Source of the DNA: Ruminococcus flavefaciens
GTDB taxonomy: Bacteria > Bacillota > Clostridia > Oscillospirales > Ruminococcaceae
DNA length: 35,427 bases
Direction: 5' to 3'
Assembly: GCA_023663905.1 (NCBI GenBank)
Contig: JAMPGO010000011.1
Location: 1-35,427 of the forward strand
The notes beneath the pieces were generated by a model. It was not told the origin of the DNA and ran no database searches. It saw nothing but the letters and a program-made list of their open reading frames with translations. Both the position numbers and the translations under genes were made by a program. Positions 32,940 through 35,427 of this stretch are shown here, in pieces. Positions within the stretch are counted from its first letter, which is position 1; each line of letters starts with the position of its first letter.

Positions 32940-35282
32940 TCAGTCCGTAAGAGCGTTGTCAAGAACGTCCGTAAGATTTTCGGCAAGGATAAACTCGATT
33001 GAACCCTTTACAGCGTCGTCAACTTCTTCGAGGTCGGGCTTGTTTCCTGCTGGAATTATAACGGTTTTGATTCCTGCCTTGTAAGCCGCCATAGTCTTTT
33101 CACGCAGACCGCCTATGGGAAGGACTTTGCCGTGAAGCGTGATTTCGCCTGTCATTGCGACATCACAGCGGACTTTCTTTCCCGAGAGAGCCGAAACGAG
33201 CGCAGTAGTCATCGTTACACCTGCTGACGGACCGTCTTTCGGAACAGCGCCTTCAGGAGCGTGGATGTGCAAATCGTTCTTTTTATAAAATTCCTTGTCA
33301 ATGTTATACTTGTCCGCAACGCTTCTCACGTAGCTCACGGCAATCTTTGAGCTTTCCTTCATAACATCACCGAGCGAACCTGTAACTTCGGTTTTGCCCG
33401 AGCCTTCAAGCGTAATTACTTCCAGAGGCATAAGAACTCCGCCGACGGAAGTCCACGCAAGACCGTTTACAACACCTGTCTGGTTTTCCTTCGATACCAA
33501 ATCAGAGGTGTATTTTCTTGTGCCGAGCCAGTTTTCAAGCTCCTTAGCCTTGACGGTGATTCTTTTAGCCTCGCCCGAAGCAATTTTCTTCGCACCTTTA
33601 CGGCAGAGCGAAGCGATACATCTTTCAAGACCACGCACACCTGCTTCTTTAGTATAGTAGGTGATTACGTCGTTGAGGGTATCGTCCTGAATCCTGAGCT
33701 GAGAGCCTTTAAGACCGTGTTCTTTGAGCTGTTTGGGAACGAGATGTTCTTTGGCAATGTGGAATTTCTCTTCCGCCGTATAGCTCGGAAGCTCAATAAG
33801 CTCCATTCTGTCAAGAAGCGGAGCAGGAATATCGCCGACATTGTTTGCGGTCGTGATAAACACTGCCTTGCTCAAATCGAACGGCACTTCAAGGAAATGG
33901 TCACGGAATGCCGAGTTCTGCTCGCTGTCAAGCACTTCAAGCATTGCGGAGGACGGGTCACCCTTCATATCGTTGCAGAGCTTGTCAATCTCATCGAAGA
34001 GAATAAGCGGATTAGCTGATTCCGCCTGAGAGAGAGCCGTGATAATACGTCCCGGCATTGCTCCGATGTAGGTTTTTCTGTGACCTCTTATATCAGCCTC
34101 GTCACGCACACCGCCGAGCGATACACGGACATAGTTTCTGCCCATAGCCTTTGCAATCGACTTCGCAATTGAAGTCTTGCCGATTCCGGGAGGTCCTGCA
34201 AGACAGATAATCTGTCCCTTGATTGCGGGATTTATAGCGTGAACGGCGAGAAATTCGAGAATGCGCTCCTTGACTTTTTTAAGACCGTAGTGGTCGTTTT
34301 CGAGGATAGATTCCGCCTTTTCGAGCGAGATTTTAGCCTTTGTATATTTTCCCCAAGGCAGTTCGAGAACCGTATCGAGGTAATTTTTTATAACAAATGC
34401 CTCCTGAGATGCAGAGGGAAGCTTTGTAAGCCTGTCAGCCTCCTTAAGAAGCTTGTCACGGCTTTTTTCGTCAATTTTAAGAGCCATAATGTCATTTATA
34501 TAATTAAAAACTTCTTCGCCGTCATCTTCGCCGAGCTGTTCCTGAATAACTCTGAGCTGTTCACGGAGGAAATATTCCTTCTGCCCCTTGTCAATATTGC
34601 TTCTGGTCTGCTCGTTGATTTCGCTTTCCAGCTCCATAATTTCAGTCTCGGAAGTGAGATAGGAAACAAGGTTGGAGAGCTTGTTGAGGATATTGGGTTC
34701 TTCAAGCAGATTCTGCTTGTCCTTGTAATTGAGATTGCAGTTGAAAACGACAGCTTCAAAAAGCTTTATGGGGTCATCCTGAATCATTACAGAAGCTATG
34801 AGTTCCTTGGGCATTCTCGGGACGAAACGGGCATATTCCTCAAAAGCGTCCTTGACGGCACGCACGAGAGCCTGACTTCTGACTTCATCAGCTTTTGCCC
34901 TTGAATATGTAGGGATACGTCTGATTTCCGCACGGACAGTCTCTTCGTCATCTAAAAGGCGCACAAGCTTTGCCTTATATACGCCCTCCACAAGAACCTT
35001 CATAATATTGTCCGGAAGTTTAAGAACCTGCTTTATTTCGGCGACAACACCGATTTTATACAAATCGCTTGCTTTCGGATTTTCAACATACGATTCGTGC
35101 TGAGCAACAAGAAAAATCTTTTCATTATTTTTGAGGGCTTTTTCGATAGAAGCGACGGATTTGTCTCTTGCGACATCGAAATGCAGAACCATTTTCGGGA
35201 ACGCAACAAGTCCTCTCATAGTAATTGTGTAGAAAACATTGACGTTTTCCGCATTCTTACTTTTTCTGATAGTCTGTTCCAT
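32940..35282 (-). CDS. lon: ATP-dependent protease LonA
   Basis: 780 residues, full-length LonA. An N-terminal substrate-binding domain starts with [15 protein letters not shown] and is followed by a long helical region; the AAA+ module has Walker [10 protein letters not shown] and ILFDEIDK as Walker B; the C-terminal serine protease domain has catalytic S686 (KDGPSAG) and K729 (GGLREKT). It degrades misfolded and regulatory proteins in the cytosol. GGAG lies about 12 bases before the start and a SigA-type promoter further upstream. No CIRCE or clear CtsR site was seen. Confidence 0.96.
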   Translation of the reverse strand: MEQTIRKSKNAENVNVFYTITMRGLVAFPKMVLHFDVARDKSVASIEKALKNNEKIFLVAQHESYVENPKASDLYKIGVVAEIKQVLKLPDNIMKVLVEGVYKAKLVRLLDDEETVRAEIRRIPTYSRAKADEVRSQALVRAVKDAFEEYARFVPRMPKELIASVMIQDDPIKLFEAVVFNCNLNYKDKQNLLEEPNILNKLSNLVSYLTSETEIMELESEINEQTRSNIDKGQKEYFLREQLRVIQEQLGEDDGEEVFNYINDIMALKIDEKSRDKLLKEADRLTKLPSASQEAFVIKNYLDTVLELPWGKYTKAKISLEKAESILENDHYGLKKVKERILEFLAVHAINPAIKGQIICLAGPPGIGKTSIAKSIAKAMGRNYVRVSLGGVRDEADIRGHRKTYIGAMPGRIITALSQAESANPLILFDEIDKLCNDMKGDPSSAMLEVLDSEQNSAFRDHFLEVPFDLSKAVFITTANNVGDIPAPLLDRMELIELPSYTAEEKFHIAKEHLVPKQLKEHGLKGSQLRIQDDTLNDVITYYTKEAGVRGLERCIASLCRKGAKKIASGEAKRITVKAKELENWLGTRKYTSDLVSKENQTGVVNGLAWTSVGGVLMPLEVITLEGSGKTEVTGSLGDVMKESSKIAVSYVRSVADKYNIDKEFYKKNDLHIHAPEGAVPKDGPSAGVTMTTALVSALSGKKVRCDVAMTGEITLHGKVLPIGGLREKTMAAYKAGIKTVIIPAGNKPDLEEVDDAVKGSIEFILAENLTDVLDNALTD

Positions 35283-35347
35283 ATTTATTCACTACTCCTT
35301 TGCTTTTAAATAGTTAGCGAATGGCGGGTAAATGACCGATAATATAT

Positions 35348-35376
35348 ATTATACTATAATATGAAAAAAAATGCAA
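35348..35376 (-). promoter_or_regulatory. promoter of the lon-engB-lysA operon
   Basis: Minus strand TTGCAT (35371-35376), 17-base spacer, TATAAT (35348-35353), about 65 bases before the lon start. Confidence 0.7.
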
Positions 35377-35427
35377 GTGAAATATTATGTAAAAATCACA
35401 ATTCCGTGAAAAACTTGACAAATATTT

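Noticed and set aside
32930-32986. Longer engB start inside the lon 3' end
   Set aside because: The extra residues are unlike EngB N-termini, and the ATG at 32929 has a GAGGTG site.
34239-34904. Plus-strand open frame of 221 codons inside lon
   Set aside because: It is antisense to the Lon N-terminal and helical region and is rich in Phe/Leu/Val as expected for a reverse shadow; no ribosome site or family.
35415-35420. TTGACA on the plus strand at the window edge, a possible -35 of a divergent gene
   Set aside because: The sequence ends before a -10 box could be seen, so it cannot be supported.
35283-35427. CIRCE or CtsR heat-shock operator before lon
   Set aside because: No TTAGCACTC-N9-GAGTGCTAA inverted repeat and no GGTCAAA direct repeats are visible, only a SigA-type promoter.
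1-35427. CRISPR arrays, tRNA/rRNA genes, insertion sequences, prophage genes
   Set aside because: No regularly spaced repeats, cloverleaf or rRNA-like stretches, transposase or phage motifs were found on either strand.

Overview
The window looks like a chromosome segment of an anaerobic Gram-positive bacterium of the class Clostridia, most likely an Oscillospiraceae/Ruminococcus-type organism. The grounds are strong AGGAGG-like ribosome sites, SigA-type promoters with 17-base spacers, AT-rich intergenic DNA around coding DNA of moderate GC, a Rex regulator, a lon-engB pair, and strictly anaerobic redox genes (HdrABC, MvhD/FlxD). The organism assignment is inference. A succinate-forming species such as Ruminococcus flavefaciens would fit the gene content well.

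Left part, plus strand (1-7855): a compact histidine operon, hisG (3' end only)-hisD-hisC-hisB-hisH-hisA-hisF. It is interrupted by three non-histidine genes (a YeiH-family transporter, a small anchored protein and a GNAT acetyltransferase) and closed by hisI-hisE and an intrinsic terminator. Next come a TauE/SafE-family transporter, a UDP-sugar pyrophosphorylase with its own consensus promoter, and a heterodimeric ABC exporter pair. These end at a hairpin terminator that also serves the converging genes on the other strand.

Middle part, minus strand (26074 down to 13560): the most interesting block. From a consensus promoter it reads malate dehydrogenase (LDH-family fold with the malate-selecting arginine), class II fumarase, hdrB-hdrC-hdrA, flxD-flxC-flxB-flxA, the iron-sulfur and flavoprotein subunits of a soluble fumarate reductase, and an AspT/YidE-type carrier. 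That covers oxaloacetate -> malate -> fumarate -> succinate plus a candidate succinate exporter. No membrane anchor for the fumarate reductase is present; an electron-bifurcating NADH dehydrogenase/heterodisulfide reductase module sits in the same operon. My reading is that NADH oxidation drives fumarate reduction and low-potential ferredoxin reduction together, in a cytosolic complex. This is inference from gene order and motifs.

Next block, minus strand (30630 down to 26152): aconitase, two small membrane proteins, NADP-isocitrate dehydrogenase and the NADH-sensing repressor Rex, i.e. the oxidative branch towards 2-oxoglutarate. A good Rex-like 18-base palindrome overlaps the -35 box of the aconitase promoter, and a weaker one overlaps the malate dehydrogenase promoter, so both TCA half-branches may be tied to the NADH/NAD+ ratio.

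Right end, minus strand (35376 down to 30704): lon, engB, lysA and a small unknown gene, ended by an intrinsic terminator. I see no rRNA, tRNA, CRISPR array, insertion sequence or phage gene, and no gene-free stretch longer than 300 bases.
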